In this document: piece by piece, positions 35,857 through 44,437 of the stretch | Layout: every line of letters begins with the position of its first letter | Position numbering within the stretch: position 1 is the first letter of the stretch | DNA from: CAKZYD01 sp039814715 | GTDB lineage: Bacteria > Pseudomonadota > Alphaproteobacteria > Sphingomonadales > CAKZYD01 | Assembly: GCA_039814715.1 (NCBI GenBank) | Contig: JBCCAR010000005.1 | Location: 48,796-112,795 of the forward strand | Direction: 5' to 3' | DNA: 64,000 nt | Notes under the pieces: model-generated | Databases searched by the model: none | What the model saw: the letters and a program-made list of their open reading frames with translations, nothing else | What the model was told of the DNA's origin: nothing | Made by a program: the position numbers and the translations under genes

Positions 35857-36018
35857 ATGGTCAATGACGCACCGCACAAGAGCGATCGACACCGCGCAGC
35901 AAAAGTGCAGCAAAAAGACGCGACGCAGGAGGCTGCCGCAGCCTTTTTTGATCTTTGGCAAAACTCTCTGAAAGCGGCAGCAACACCATTTTCAAAGCGT
36001 CCGCAAAAAGATGCGTGA
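35857..36018 (+). CDS. Small ORF (53 aa) coupled to the PhaC-like gene
   Basis: This short reading frame begins MVNDAPHKSDRHRAAKVQQK and ends FFDLWQNSLKAAATPFSKR plus six residues. Its TGA (36016-36018) overlaps the ATG of the PhaC-like gene (36018-36020) as TGATG, so translation is probably coupled. The C-terminal helix is amphipathic and has the FxxLWxxS flavour of phasin-type helices that coat PHA granules; this is a resemblance only. Context supports it: it sits between divergent phaR and a phaC-like gene, with 76 bp for a shared promoter region. I do not recognise a named family. Confidence 0.55.
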   Translation: MVNDAPHKSDRHRAAKVQQKDATQEAAAAFFDLWQNSLKAAATPFSKRPQKDA

Positions 36019-37265
36019 TGCCTGAGGCCAGCGCTGACGGTCACGGCGCAAGCGCAATGGAGCGCCGCACGGGCCCCTCACCCCTGGTGCTGCACATGGC
36101 TATGGCGCGCTGGCAATATGCTGGCGCGCTGGCCGCGCTGACGGCGATGATGGCAGGGGGTGACCTGCCAGGCGTTGACCCCAATGCCTTAGCCACGTGG
36201 CAAGACGCCTATGGCGACATGCCAACCAGCGATTTAAGCGCCAGGCTGATGGAGCATTGCGCAGGCCGGCTTGAGCAATTCCTAGAAGGGATAGAGCGCT
36301 ACCAGACTGATCCCTTCAAACGCGCACAGGCGCCGCGAACCGTGGCGGCGCGCTGCGAGAGCGCAACTGCTCTAGAGTGCGGGGGCCAGGGACCGCCCGT
36401 CGTCGTCGTCCCCTCGCTGATCAATCCGAGCTGGGTACTTGATCTGATGCCAGGCAACAGCTTTGTCGGCGCGCTCGCCCAGGCCGGCCACCGTGTCTTT
36501 CTGGTGGATTGGGGCGCGCCAGGGCCAACCCAAACCCGCTATAGCTTAGGTGATTATAGTGCCCGTCAGCTGCTACCATTGCTCACCGAGCTCAGCGACG
36601 CCCATGGCCCTGCGCATGTGATTGGATATTGTCTCGGTGGGAACCTAGCGCTCGCAGCCGCTTTAGAAGCCCAGCACATGGTGCGCAGCTTTACCGCCAT
36701 CGCGGCACCTTGGGATTTCTCCGCCATGGGCCCTGGCGCGCGCGCGCTCGTGTCCGAGACCTATCGGCAGCTGGAGCCGGTAATGACGCGCACTGGCCAG
36801 ATGCCGGCGGACGCGCTGCAGGCGCTCTTCGCGCAGCTGGACCCAACGCAGATGGAACGCAAATTCCATAGTTTCGCGCAGCTCAATCCAGCTGATCCAG
36901 CTGATCGGCGCGCCATGGATCATTTTATCGCGGTCGAAGACTGGTCTAATTCCGGCCCACCGCTGGCCGCAGGGGCGGCGCATGATTGTTTGGTGCACTT
37001 TTACCAAGACAACGCGTTGATGCATGGCGGCTGGGTCGCCGGACACGGACCGATAGAGCCAGGCCGCTTAGAGTGCCCCGCGCTGGTCGTCACGGCCCAG
37101 CGCGACAAGATTGTGCCGCCCGCTTCCACGCTGGGGCTAGCAGGCCAATTGCCTTGCCCAACGGTTCTAAAGGTCGATGCTGGCCATGTCGGCATGATGG
37201 TCGGCGCGCGTGCACGCAAGCACTGCTGGGCGCCAGTGATAGAGTGGGTCACGCAGCAGACATAA
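36018..37265 (+). CDS. PhaC-like alpha/beta hydrolase (short PHA synthase family)
   Basis: This 415-aa alpha/beta hydrolase has the PHA-synthase lipase-like box GYCLGG (about residue 203), with Cys as nucleophile in place of Ser. PHA-synthase elements VVVVPSLINPSWVLDL (about 130) and LVDWGAPGP are also present. The likely catalytic Asp is in VTAQRDKIVPPAS (about 360) and the His in DAGHVGMMVG (about 388). Class I PhaC proteins are about 570-600 aa, so this protein lacks much of the N-terminal domain and part of the cap; class III PhaC is nearer in size but needs PhaE. It could be a true polymerase or a hydrolase relative. It is coupled to the 53-aa ORF. Confidence 0.75.
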   Translation: MPEASADGHGASAMERRTGPSPLVLHMAMARWQYAGALAALTAMMAGGDLPGVDPNALATWQDAYGDMPTSDLSARLMEHCAGRLEQFLEGIERYQTDPFKRAQAPRTVAARCESATALECGGQGPPVVVVPSLINPSWVLDLMPGNSFVGALAQAGHRVFLVDWGAPGPTQTRYSLGDYSARQLLPLLTELSDAHGPAHVIGYCLGGNLALAAALEAQHMVRSFTAIAAPWDFSAMGPGARALVSETYRQLEPVMTRTGQMPADALQALFAQLDPTQMERKFHSFAQLNPADPADRRAMDHFIAVEDWSNSGPPLAAGAAHDCLVHFYQDNALMHGGWVAGHGPIEPGRLECPALVVTAQRDKIVPPASTLGLAGQLPCPTVLKVDAGHVGMMVGARARKHCWAPVIEWVTQQT

Positions 37266-37411
37266 TCCACCGTCATATTCTCGGCATGCAGACCTTTTGG
37301 TTATGGCCAAGGGGTAAGTGGTCCTATAAAAAGGCGCCTGCGTGTTGATGGATATCACGCATAAATCGGGGCTCATGACGGCCTTAGAACGATGATCAAA
37401 AGGAGTTTTCC

Positions 37412-38590
37412 ATGACGGAAGTTGTTATTGCGAGTGCGGCGCGGACGCCGGTTGGGAGTTTTTCAGGCGCACTGTCGTCTGTCTCAGCCCATTATCTCGG
37501 CGAAGTCGCCATCAAAGGCGCGCTTGAACGCGCAGGTGTAGACGGCGCAGATGTGTCTGAAGTGATTATGGGGCAAATCTTGTCCGCTGGTCAGGGCCAA
37601 AACCCTGCGCGGCAAGCGTCTGTCAACGCTGGCATCCCCGTGGAAAGCCCCGCTTGGGGCGTCAACCAATTGTGCGGCTCTGGCCTGCGCGCGGTTGCCC
37701 TTGGCTTCCAAGCCATTGTCAATGGCGACAGCAGCGTGGTTGTTGCTGGCGGCCAAGAATCCATGAGCCAAGCGCCGCATTGCCAGAACATGCGCAATGG
37801 CACGAAAATGGGCCCGGTTCAGCTCATCGACACGATGATCCATGATGGATTGTGGGATGCCTTTAACGGCTATCACATGGGCAATACGGCGGAGAATGTC
37901 GCCGAGAAATTCCAAATCACCCGCGATGAACAAGATGCGTTTGCAGCGGCCAGTCAAAACAAAGCAGAGGCCGCGCAAAAGGCCGGCAAATTCAAAGATG
38001 AAATCGTCCCGGTCACGATTAAAACCCGCAAGGGCGAAACCGTGGTGGAAGAGGATGAATACATCCGCCACGGCGTAACCAAAGACTCGCTTGGCGCTCT
38101 GCGTCCGGCCTTTAAACGCGACGGCGGCACCGTAACCGCGGGTAATGCCTCCGGCATCAATGACGGCGCAGCTGCTGTGGTGCTCATGAGCGCGGAAGAA
38201 GCAGATAAACGCGGCATTACGCCCATGGCAAAAATCGTCAGCTGGGCGCAGGCGGGCGTTGACCCAGCCATCATGGGCACAGGGCCTATCCCCGCGTCCA
38301 CCAAAGCGCTGGAGAAGGCGGGCTGGTCGAAAGATGATTTGGACCTGATCGAAGCCAATGAGGCCTTTGCAGCCCAAGCTCTATCCGTCAACAAAGGCCT
38401 GGGCTGGGATGCAGACAAAGTGAATGTGAACGGCGGCGCTATCGCCATTGGCCACCCCATCGGCGCATCAGGCGCACGTGTGCTCAATACCTTGCTGTTT
38501 GAAATGCAAAAGCGCGATGCAAAAAAAGGCCTGGCCACATTATGCATTGGCGGCGGGATGGGCATTGCCATGTGCGTGGAGCGCCCTTAG
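37412..38590 (+). CDS. phaA: Acetyl-CoA acetyltransferase (thiolase)
   Basis: This 392-aa biosynthetic thiolase condenses two acetyl-CoA to acetoacetyl-CoA, the first step to polyhydroxybutyrate. The nucleophile Cys is in NQLCGSGLRAVALG (about residues 86-99), the His-containing loop is GHPIGASGARVL (about 348-359), and the second Cys is in LCIGGGMGIAMCVE. A strong AAAGGAG ribosome site precedes the ATG. The location after phaR and the PhaC-like gene supports a PHA role. phaB (acetoacetyl-CoA reductase) is not in the window. A catabolic role (atoB) cannot be excluded. Confidence 0.93.
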   Translation: MTEVVIASAARTPVGSFSGALSSVSAHYLGEVAIKGALERAGVDGADVSEVIMGQILSAGQGQNPARQASVNAGIPVESPAWGVNQLCGSGLRAVALGFQAIVNGDSSVVVAGGQESMSQAPHCQNMRNGTKMGPVQLIDTMIHDGLWDAFNGYHMGNTAENVAEKFQITRDEQDAFAAASQNKAEAAQKAGKFKDEIVPVTIKTRKGETVVEEDEYIRHGVTKDSLGALRPAFKRDGGTVTAGNASGINDGAAAVVLMSAEEADKRGITPMAKIVSWAQAGVDPAIMGTGPIPASTKALEKAGWSKDDLDLIEANEAFAAQALSVNKGLGWDADKVNVNGGAIAIGHPIGASGARVLNTLLFEMQKRDAKKGLATLCIGGGMGIAMCVERP

Positions 38591-38620
38591 CAGCTTCATC
38601 TCCGCAGAACCATCAATAGG

Positions 38621-38656
38621 AAACCCTGGGCAGTCGCTCGGGGGTTTGCCGTTTTT
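38621..38656 (+). terminator. Possible terminator after the thiolase gene
   Basis: AAACCC (38621-38626) pairs with GGGTTT (38642-38647), with a T-G pair inside, followed after four bases by TTTTT (38652-38656). It lies 31 bp after the thiolase stop. The stem is short, so confidence is modest. Confidence 0.4.
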
Positions 38657-38702
38657 GCGCTGTCTTGATCCAAAGACCATTGCGCCTTAGATTTAGGACG
38701 CT

Positions 38703-39458
38703 ATGCGCCCAGATGTTCTCGATCTGAAAGCCTACTATTCCTCGCCGCTCGGTGCGCCAACGATCGATGCGCTATGCGCCTGTTTGCCAAGCTTCAAGGC
38801 AGGAGAGCGGGTGTTGGCGGTAGGCTATGGCTTACCGCTGCTGAGCCGCCTGGCGCGCGGCTGCGAGCGTATCGTTGCGGCCATGCCTGCGCGGCAGGGG
38901 GCGATTGCGTGGCCTGCAGGACCGAAAGAGGCTAACCAAGTGTGCTTGGTCGATGTGGAAGACCTGCCGTTTGTGGACGCGCTGTTTGATCACATCGTTT
39001 TTATTCATTGTCTTGAGTTCACCGGCCGGGTCTCCACCGCGCTGCGTGAAGCGTCGCGCGCGCTTGCGCCAGCGGGGCAAATCCACATCATCGTACCCAA
39101 CCGCGTGGGGCCCTGGTGCCGGGCAGAATCCACGCCGTTTGGCAATGGCCGGCCGTTCTCAAGCGGCCAATTGGAACGCTTGATGGAAGAAGCCCATCTT
39201 GCCCCCTTAAGCTGGCACATGGCCCTTATGCTGCCGCCCATCGGGAGCTTGGCGCGGTGGATGAACCGGTGGGAGAAGATTGGCCAGCGGCTATGGAGCA
39301 CCTTCGGCGGTGTCTATGTTGTCTCCGCAAAAAAAGAGCTCTTTCGCCGGCGTCCCAACGCCCCAGCGACAGCCCATCACAGACCCATTCGCATCCCCGC
39401 GCTACAACCTGCAGCTGCCTTGGCGCCGGCATTAGACAAAATTAAACACTGTTCATAA
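38703..39458 (+). CDS. Class I SAM-dependent methyltransferase
   Basis: This 251-aa protein has the fold of a methyltransferase of the family 11 type. Motif I is degenerate (GERVLAVGYGLPLLSRLA, about residues 38-55). The motif with acidic residue and DLPFVDALFDHIVFIHCLEF (about 82-101) and REASRALAPAGQIHIIVPNR (about 108-127) fit motifs III-IV. The GxGxG loop is altered to VGYGLP, as is common in this alphaproteobacterial family usually found near gloB. No gloB is present here. The substrate is unknown. Confidence 0.75.
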   Translation: MRPDVLDLKAYYSSPLGAPTIDALCACLPSFKAGERVLAVGYGLPLLSRLARGCERIVAAMPARQGAIAWPAGPKEANQVCLVDVEDLPFVDALFDHIVFIHCLEFTGRVSTALREASRALAPAGQIHIIVPNRVGPWCRAESTPFGNGRPFSSGQLERLMEEAHLAPLSWHMALMLPPIGSLARWMNRWEKIGQRLWSTFGGVYVVSAKKELFRRRPNAPATAHHRPIRIPALQPAAALAPALDKIKHCS

Positions 39459-39545
39459 TAGAGTCATGTTGCGTGTGCCAAGGTGATACGGTGATGATCC
39501 TGATTGACTCCCATTTGCGAGATATAACCATCTAAGGACAAAATA

Positions 39546-41438
39546 GTGCGCCTGCATACCTGCTTTAAATCGACCATCTTATTCCTCTTTTTTTCTCTCA
39601 ATACATTTCAAGCCAATGCTCAATCGGCTGCCCCCATCGAAGCCGATCCGGACCGTATCGCGCTGCTTTGGCATCAAATCACCGGCAGCGAGCCCAATAT
39701 TGATAGGTTCGTGCGCGCGGGCAATGACTACATCTCTGCCCAAGAAATTGACCGTGACCAAATTTACGCCGACAATGTCCGCAAAATCACCGGTGATTTG
39801 TCTTCTATTCGGCCGGACGCTGACACCTATGTCATTCGCATAGGCTCGCAAATGAGCGCCTATGATCCGCGCGCTGGTGGGTTTTTCTTACCCCTTTTTA
39901 GCGGCACGTCTTTTGTCCCGATTAAAGTCAATGGGCGGACTAAGTACGGCCAAAACAAGACCTTTGCCCAAGGCATTTTAGCAGGCACCTATCAGCTGCA
40001 TTTCATCAACCCAGACGAATACGTGTTCTGGCCCATGGCAGAAGCACAAGCGCGGGCCTTCATGGCAAAAGTAGGCCAGCGCCCGCGCATCACAGCGCGC
40101 TTTGTATTCGACCCACTGGCTGCGCCTGCAATCCCTTATATTGATGGCTCAGACAAACGTATCTTTGGCCAGGTCACGAAAGTTGAGCTGCTGGATAGCC
40201 GCAACACCGTCTTAACAACGCGCACGACCGCAATGCCCACACAGGCAGCCAAGGCACTCGGCGAGCGCATTCGGTTAAAGCCTTCCCAAGATGAGATGGC
40301 CATGTTGTGGCACAAGATCGTTGGAGCGTCTGAGCTGGATAAAGAATATCTCTTTAACAAGCGCCGCAGCCAGGTAAGTGTTCGCTATAGCCCGGAAGAT
40401 CAAGAAGCGTATTTCAACCGTTTTTACGCAGGTCTTGATGCCGCCCAGCCCTTCACCATGCTCGTCGCAGCAGAATTTGGCGGCTATGATGCCAGCGCGG
40501 GGGAATTCCCGCTGCGCATTGACGAACCGATTGAATACAAGTCAGCCTTTCCTGGCGAGCGCTATAGCGATGACCAGCTACGCAAAGACAAGCGCGAAGC
40601 AGGACGGCGCAAGGCCTCTTTTACGATCCCGAGGAACATCGCCTACACCAAATTCAGCGTTGATTATGACAATGAAGCCGGCATTGGGGGCCTGAAGACA
40701 GACCCAGCGGGCGCCGCGCGCCTGCGCGCTGACCCAAGCCGCAGCTACAAAGCTTCCGCTCAGTTGACGGTCGTACCGATCAAAGCCGAAACACTGGAAA
40801 ATTTTGAGAAAACCAGCGCCCGCAAAGTTCTGCACACACGCATCGCCAAGGCGCGCATTTTCGACAAGGCGACAGGCCAACTGCTCATGGAGAAGACCTT
40901 CGATGTGGCAGCGCTGCCCCGCGTTCCCCATGAAACGGTGCCGGAAGGCCAGCCTGATTTTGATGGTCTAGACCCCTACACCATTGACTTTCGCGGCATC
41001 AAGCTGGGCATGACTGAAGCGCAAATGCGCGCTGCCGCTGGCTACTTTCGCGAAGTACGCACCAGCCCGAAATTCTCGCCTGGCTATATGAAGTTGTTTG
41101 CCAAAGGCGGCGAAAGTTTGGGCGTGACGTTCTGCACAGATGAGAAAATCTGCTCCATGTCGTATTCGCGCCTATGGCAAGATGAAGTGGTGCGCGATGT
41201 CTATGACGCGACCATAGAAAAATATGGCGCGCCCGTCTCCGGGCGCGCGCCTTATGATACAAGGGGCCGCGGCGAGGCTCGGGAAGCCAGCATGGATTGG
41301 ACCCGCAACTTCCGGCGTGTCGGCGGGGTCGAAGGCAGCATCTCTCTGGTCGCTGGAACGACCTATTTAAAAATAAGCGCAGTGGATAAAAACAAAACGC
41401 GCAAGACCAAAGCCAAGCCAAAGATTTCGCTAGACTAG
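39546..41438 (+). CDS. Secreted protein with duplicated DUF4852-like domain
   Basis: This 630-aa protein has a signal peptide (MRLHTCFKSTILFLFFSLNT to NAQS). Two segments resemble each other: RIALLWHQITGSEP (about residue 38) versus EMAMLWHKIVGASE (about 251), and SAYDPRAGGFFLPLF (about 107) versus GGYDASAGEFPLRID (about 311). The protein is therefore built from an internal duplication of about 210 residues. The C-terminal quarter has a DFRGIKLGMTEAQMRAAAGY motif (about 487), of the kind seen in small SmpA/BamE-like domains, and two Cys (TFCTDEKICSM). The start is GTG. Function unknown. It is convergent with metW, overlapping it by 4 bp. Confidence 0.6.
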   Translation: MRLHTCFKSTILFLFFSLNTFQANAQSAAPIEADPDRIALLWHQITGSEPNIDRFVRAGNDYISAQEIDRDQIYADNVRKITGDLSSIRPDADTYVIRIGSQMSAYDPRAGGFFLPLFSGTSFVPIKVNGRTKYGQNKTFAQGILAGTYQLHFINPDEYVFWPMAEAQARAFMAKVGQRPRITARFVFDPLAAPAIPYIDGSDKRIFGQVTKVELLDSRNTVLTTRTTAMPTQAAKALGERIRLKPSQDEMAMLWHKIVGASELDKEYLFNKRRSQVSVRYSPEDQEAYFNRFYAGLDAAQPFTMLVAAEFGGYDASAGEFPLRIDEPIEYKSAFPGERYSDDQLRKDKREAGRRKASFTIPRNIAYTKFSVDYDNEAGIGGLKTDPAGAARLRADPSRSYKASAQLTVVPIKAETLENFEKTSARKVLHTRIAKARIFDKATGQLLMEKTFDVAALPRVPHETVPEGQPDFDGLDPYTIDFRGIKLGMTEAQMRAAAGYFREVRTSPKFSPGYMKLFAKGGESLGVTFCTDEKICSMSYSRLWQDEVVRDVYDATIEKYGAPVSGRAPYDTRGRGEAREASMDWTRNFRRVGGVEGSISLVAGTTYLKISAVDKNKTRKTKAKPKISLD

Positions 41439-42034
41439 CCTCGGCGCAAGTCAAACAGCGCTTCTTGCGCCAATAGATTGAAGCGGCGCAAGGCGGCGGG
41501 GCCGCTTTGGCCTTCGCCGCCGGGCTCAAACACTTCGGCCACATCCACATCAAGCGTATCGGCCAAAGCCGCAAAATCGCGAATCGTGCACAAGTGAATA
41601 TTGGGCGTTTCATGCCAGCTTACGGGCAGGGTGTCAGTGATCGGCATGCGTCCATTCAGCAGCAATCCAAGCCGCACGCGCCAATAGCCAAAGTTAGGGA
41701 AGGAGACAATCGCGCGCGGGGCGATGCGCACCAGATTGCGCACCACGTCCGCTGGCGCCCGGGTCGCCTGCAGCGTCTTACTCAAAATCGCCACGTCAAA
41801 GCCGTCACTGGGATAGCTGGCAAGGTCGGTATCGGCGTCGCCTTGCACAACCGACAGGCCTTTTTCCAAGCATTCATTCACACCGTCGCGCGACAGCTCA
41901 ATCCCGCGGGCGTCGCAGCCCTTATTGGCTTCCAGCCACGCCATGAGCGCGCCATCGCCGCAGCCCACATCAAGTACCCGCGCGCCCTCTGGCACACGCT
42001 CGGCAATGGAGTGCAGGTCACTGCGCAAGGTCAT
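41435..42034 (-). CDS. metW: Methionine biosynthesis protein MetW
   Basis: This 199-aa methyltransferase-fold protein acts with MetX in homoserine acylation for methionine synthesis. The SAM-like motif is VLDVGCGDGALMAWLE (about residues 20-35), followed by GIELSRDGVNECLEKGLSVV, and VAILSKTLQATRAP is a MetW signature. The start overlaps the metX stop as ATGA, so expression is translationally coupled, the standard metX-metW arrangement. Confidence 0.95.
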   Translation of the reverse strand: MTLRSDLHSIAERVPEGARVLDVGCGDGALMAWLEANKGCDARGIELSRDGVNECLEKGLSVVQGDADTDLASYPSDGFDVAILSKTLQATRAPADVVRNLVRIAPRAIVSFPNFGYWRVRLGLLLNGRMPITDTLPVSWHETPNIHLCTIRDFAALADTLDVDVAEVFEPGGEGQSGPAALRRFNLLAQEALFDLRRG

Positions 42035-43194
42035 GGGGCAATGCCTCTGGCCTGCGCAGCGGAGGTTAAAAAACCATCCAAAATGCGCGCCATTTCCGGC
42101 GTATCCAGGAGGAACGCATCATGGCCATGCGGGCTCTCAATTTCCACAAAGGAGACGCGCGCGCCAGCGGCATTTAAGGCCTGCACAATATGCTGGCTTT
42201 GCGCCGTGGGATATAGCCAATCACTGGTGAAGGAGAGCACGCACACGCGCGCCGTGAGGCCTTGAAAAGCCGCTGGCAAGCTGCCGCCATAGCGCGCCGC
42301 GACATCCAAATAGTCCATCGCCCGGGTGATATAGAGATAGGCATTGGCATCAAAGCGGTCGACAAAGCTAAAACCCTGGTGGCGCAAATAGCTTTCAATT
42401 TGAAAGTCTGCATCAAAACCAAAAGTCACGCCTTCGCGGTCTTGCAGCTGGCGGCCAAAGCGCTCGGTCAGTCCGGTCTCGGACATATACGTAATGTGCG
42501 CGGCCATACGCGCGACAGACAAACCCTTTTCAGGCTTCACATCATGCTCGAAATACTGGCCGCCATGAAAATGCGGATCGGCCATGATTGCTTGTCGCCC
42601 AACCTCATGAAAGGCAATATTTTGCGCAGAATGGCGGGCGGTTGCGGCAATCGGCGCGGCCGAGAACACGCGCTCGGGATAAAGCGCGCACCACTCGAGG
42701 ACCTGCATGCCGCCCATGGAGCCGCCGATCACGTTAAACAGCGTTTCAATGCCCAGATAATCCATTAACAAGGCCTGCGCACGCACCATATCGGCAATCG
42801 TTATGACGGGAAAATCGAGGCCGAAACGGCGGCCGGTCCGCGGGTTCACATCCGCTGGCCCGGTCGTGCCCATGCAGCTGCCAAGCACATTGGTGCAAAT
42901 GACGCAGTAGCGGTCAGTGTCGATGAGTTTGCCCGGGCCTACAAAGCGATCCCACCAGCCAGGCTTGCCCGTGACGGGATGATTGCTGGCGGCATACTGA
43001 TCGCCCGTGAGCGCATGGCACAGCAAAATAGCGTTGCTGGCCTCCTCATTGAGCTGGCCATAGGTTTCGTAAGCAACCGTGATGGGGCCCAGCGCCTCCC
43101 CGCTATCGAGCACAAGCGGCGCATCGGCGGCAAGCACCGCACGTTTATCCAGACCAAACCTCTCCTCCGGCGCAGCGCCGACATCTTGTTCCAT
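42031..43194 (-). CDS. metX: Homoserine O-acetyltransferase (MetX)
   Basis: This 387-aa alpha/beta-hydrolase-type acyltransferase activates homoserine for methionine synthesis. The catalytic Ser is in GGSMGGMQVLEW (about residue 157), the Asp in SFTSDWLYPT (about 320), and the His in ESPHGHDAFLLD (about 353). Acetyl versus succinyl specificity is not settled by the sequence I can see. It is co-transcribed with metW. No SAM-II riboswitch pattern was found upstream; a pair of 12-bp direct repeats (43261-43293) lies 67-99 bp upstream but is also inside an ORF. Confidence 0.95.
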   Translation of the reverse strand: MEQDVGAAPEERFGLDKRAVLAADAPLVLDSGEALGPITVAYETYGQLNEEASNAILLCHALTGDQYAASNHPVTGKPGWWDRFVGPGKLIDTDRYCVICTNVLGSCMGTTGPADVNPRTGRRFGLDFPVITIADMVRAQALLMDYLGIETLFNVIGGSMGGMQVLEWCALYPERVFSAAPIAATARHSAQNIAFHEVGRQAIMADPHFHGGQYFEHDVKPEKGLSVARMAAHITYMSETGLTERFGRQLQDREGVTFGFDADFQIESYLRHQGFSFVDRFDANAYLYITRAMDYLDVAARYGGSLPAAFQGLTARVCVLSFTSDWLYPTAQSQHIVQALNAAGARVSFVEIESPHGHDAFLLDTPEMARILDGFLTSAAQARGIAP

Positions 43195-43207
43195 CGCCGC
43201 TTAGGTA

Positions 43208-43636
43208 GTGGCTTTGGGGGGGAGCGTCAATTGCTGGTGGTTGGTGGCACGCATCAGTGCGTTGGAAAGTGATCTGCGTCGGTTGGAAAGTGACATCCGA
43301 ACAGCCGATAGGGCGGCACGAAGCGCCCAAATTAGCGCCATGACATCCTATGCTGCTAATTCTCTCGCAGCGTTATCACCATTCTTGTCGAAACTTAGAG
43401 TCGCAAAACGAGTATTAACCTTGGCAACACGCCCGTCCGGTGGTGATATTGGCGTGTCCGCACTATCTTTGTCACTGGCCTTTGGGACAGCTTTTCATCT
43501 TGTGAGGGAAGCGCAGTCATACAATAGAGAAGCGGCGCTGGCTTTTAGGCGCGCAAATAGTATTATGGACAAACTTGAACATCTTGATTCGCATATGCGG
43601 GACCTTGGAGCTGACCTAAGGCGAAACAGGTGCTAA
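43208..43636 (+). CDS. Hypothetical coiled-coil protein (AT-rich patch)
   Basis: This 142-aa frame starts with GTG at 43208 (GTG at 43244 or ATG at 43340 are alternatives). Residues 13-45 contain a tandem heptad (ALESDLRRLESDIRTADRAA) that suggests a coiled coil. A hydrophobic stretch (IGVSALSLSLAFGTAFHLV, about 80-98) and a second charged helix (IMDKLEHLDSHMRDLGADLR) follow. I do not recognise a family. The overall shape resembles small phage- or plasmid-type membrane-anchored proteins, but there is no phage context. It is divergent from metX with only 13 bp between starts, so the metX promoter must overlap it. The true start and reality of the gene are uncertain. Confidence 0.4.
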   Translation: MALGGSVNCWWLVARISALESDLRRLESDIRTADRAARSAQISAMTSYAANSLAALSPFLSKLRVAKRVLTLATRPSGGDIGVSALSLSLAFGTAFHLVREAQSYNREAALAFRRANSIMDKLEHLDSHMRDLGADLRRNRC

Positions 43637-43654
43637 TCCCCAGCGCGCTACCTT

Positions 43655-44144
43655 ATGCTAATATTGACAGACAATAGTAAAGACGGACTTTTGATAGAGA
43701 AATTCGATCTCAAAAACATCCTATATTTCCCTGTTTTCGCTTCAATATTCTATCTTCAAATTTTATTGTTTGGTGACACGGTGTTTGATACGTCGGGGCT
43801 CATTTTTCAGGCTATCTACCTCGTCATTTTTATACTGTTCCTGCTTCTATTCGGCATTAGAAGATCACGAGTTGAAATCGTTTTTTCGCGGTGATACGCT
43901 AGACCTGTATCATTCTATTTGTGACGAACCAGTACTCCTATTCCGCAATATTCCTAAAACTGAGCTAATCAGGGTCACGTTAAAGAAAAGAAGGCGTCTA
44001 GGCGATCAAATTACTCTACTTTTTCATAATAAATTTGAGTATGTTGTCTCAAACCAGCTGCTTAACATTGGATCAGATAATCAGGCTGATGTCTTAAGAC
44101 TGTTGACTGCACAATTAGAGCACACCGAGCTCACTGTCCAATAA
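43655..44144 (+). pseudogene. Frameshifted two-TM / PH-like protein gene
   Basis: Two overlapping frames make one sensible protein. The first, 43655-43894, has two hydrophobic helices (ILYFPVFASIFYLQILLFG and LIFQAIYLVIFILFLLLFGI) and runs into RRSRVEIVF before a stop. The second frame continues with RGDTLDLYHSICDEPVLLF and FHNKFEYVVSNQLLNI to 44144, a beta-rich pattern like a bacterial PH domain. The join lies at the T6 run 43881-43886; deleting one T restores one frame of about 162 codons. So this is a one-base insertion (mutation or sequencing error), or less likely a +1 programmed slip. The gene is AT-rich relative to its neighbours. No homolog recognised. Confidence 0.5.
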
Positions 44145-44173
44145 GCTTTTATTGGATATTTAGGTCTTTACAA

Positions 44174-44308
44174 ATGATCGACATATTCAAAGACCTATGC
44201 TTTTTCTGGTTTGACTTCATATATTTATTGGAAGGTGTGGCCCACAAGACGCTGATTCTGGTACTTTCACGCTATTGTGTTATCCCACTGTTGTTTGCCT
44301 CGACGTAA
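44174..44308 (+). CDS. Possible 44-aa hydrophobic peptide
   Basis: This short frame begins MIDIFKDLCFFWFDFIYLLE and ends with ILVLSRYCVIPLLFAST, a peptide with one long hydrophobic stretch that could span a membrane. It lies in the AT-rich interval downstream of the frameshifted gene and upstream of hisC. No clear ribosome site and no family. It may be chance, since AT-rich DNA in this phase encodes hydrophobic residues. Confidence 0.25.
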   Translation: MIDIFKDLCFFWFDFIYLLEGVAHKTLILVLSRYCVIPLLFAST

Positions 44309-44437
44309 GAGCAGCTTTGATGGCGCAGAGGACATCGCGTTGCGCTGACGTGCTGCAACATTCGCCGAGATCCCACTTTGCCTCGCCCGCCTGAAGGTGT
44401 TAAGGCGCGCTTCTGAAACAACCATCGGGGCAAAGCC

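Noticed and set aside
37484..38377. 297-aa antisense open frame over the thiolase gene
   Set aside because: The thiolase motifs are intact on the plus strand and the antisense frame has no recognisable fold; a shadow of coding bias.
43195..43350. SAM-II riboswitch upstream of metX
   Set aside because: The conserved pseudoknot sequence of SAM-II was not seen; only direct repeats are present.
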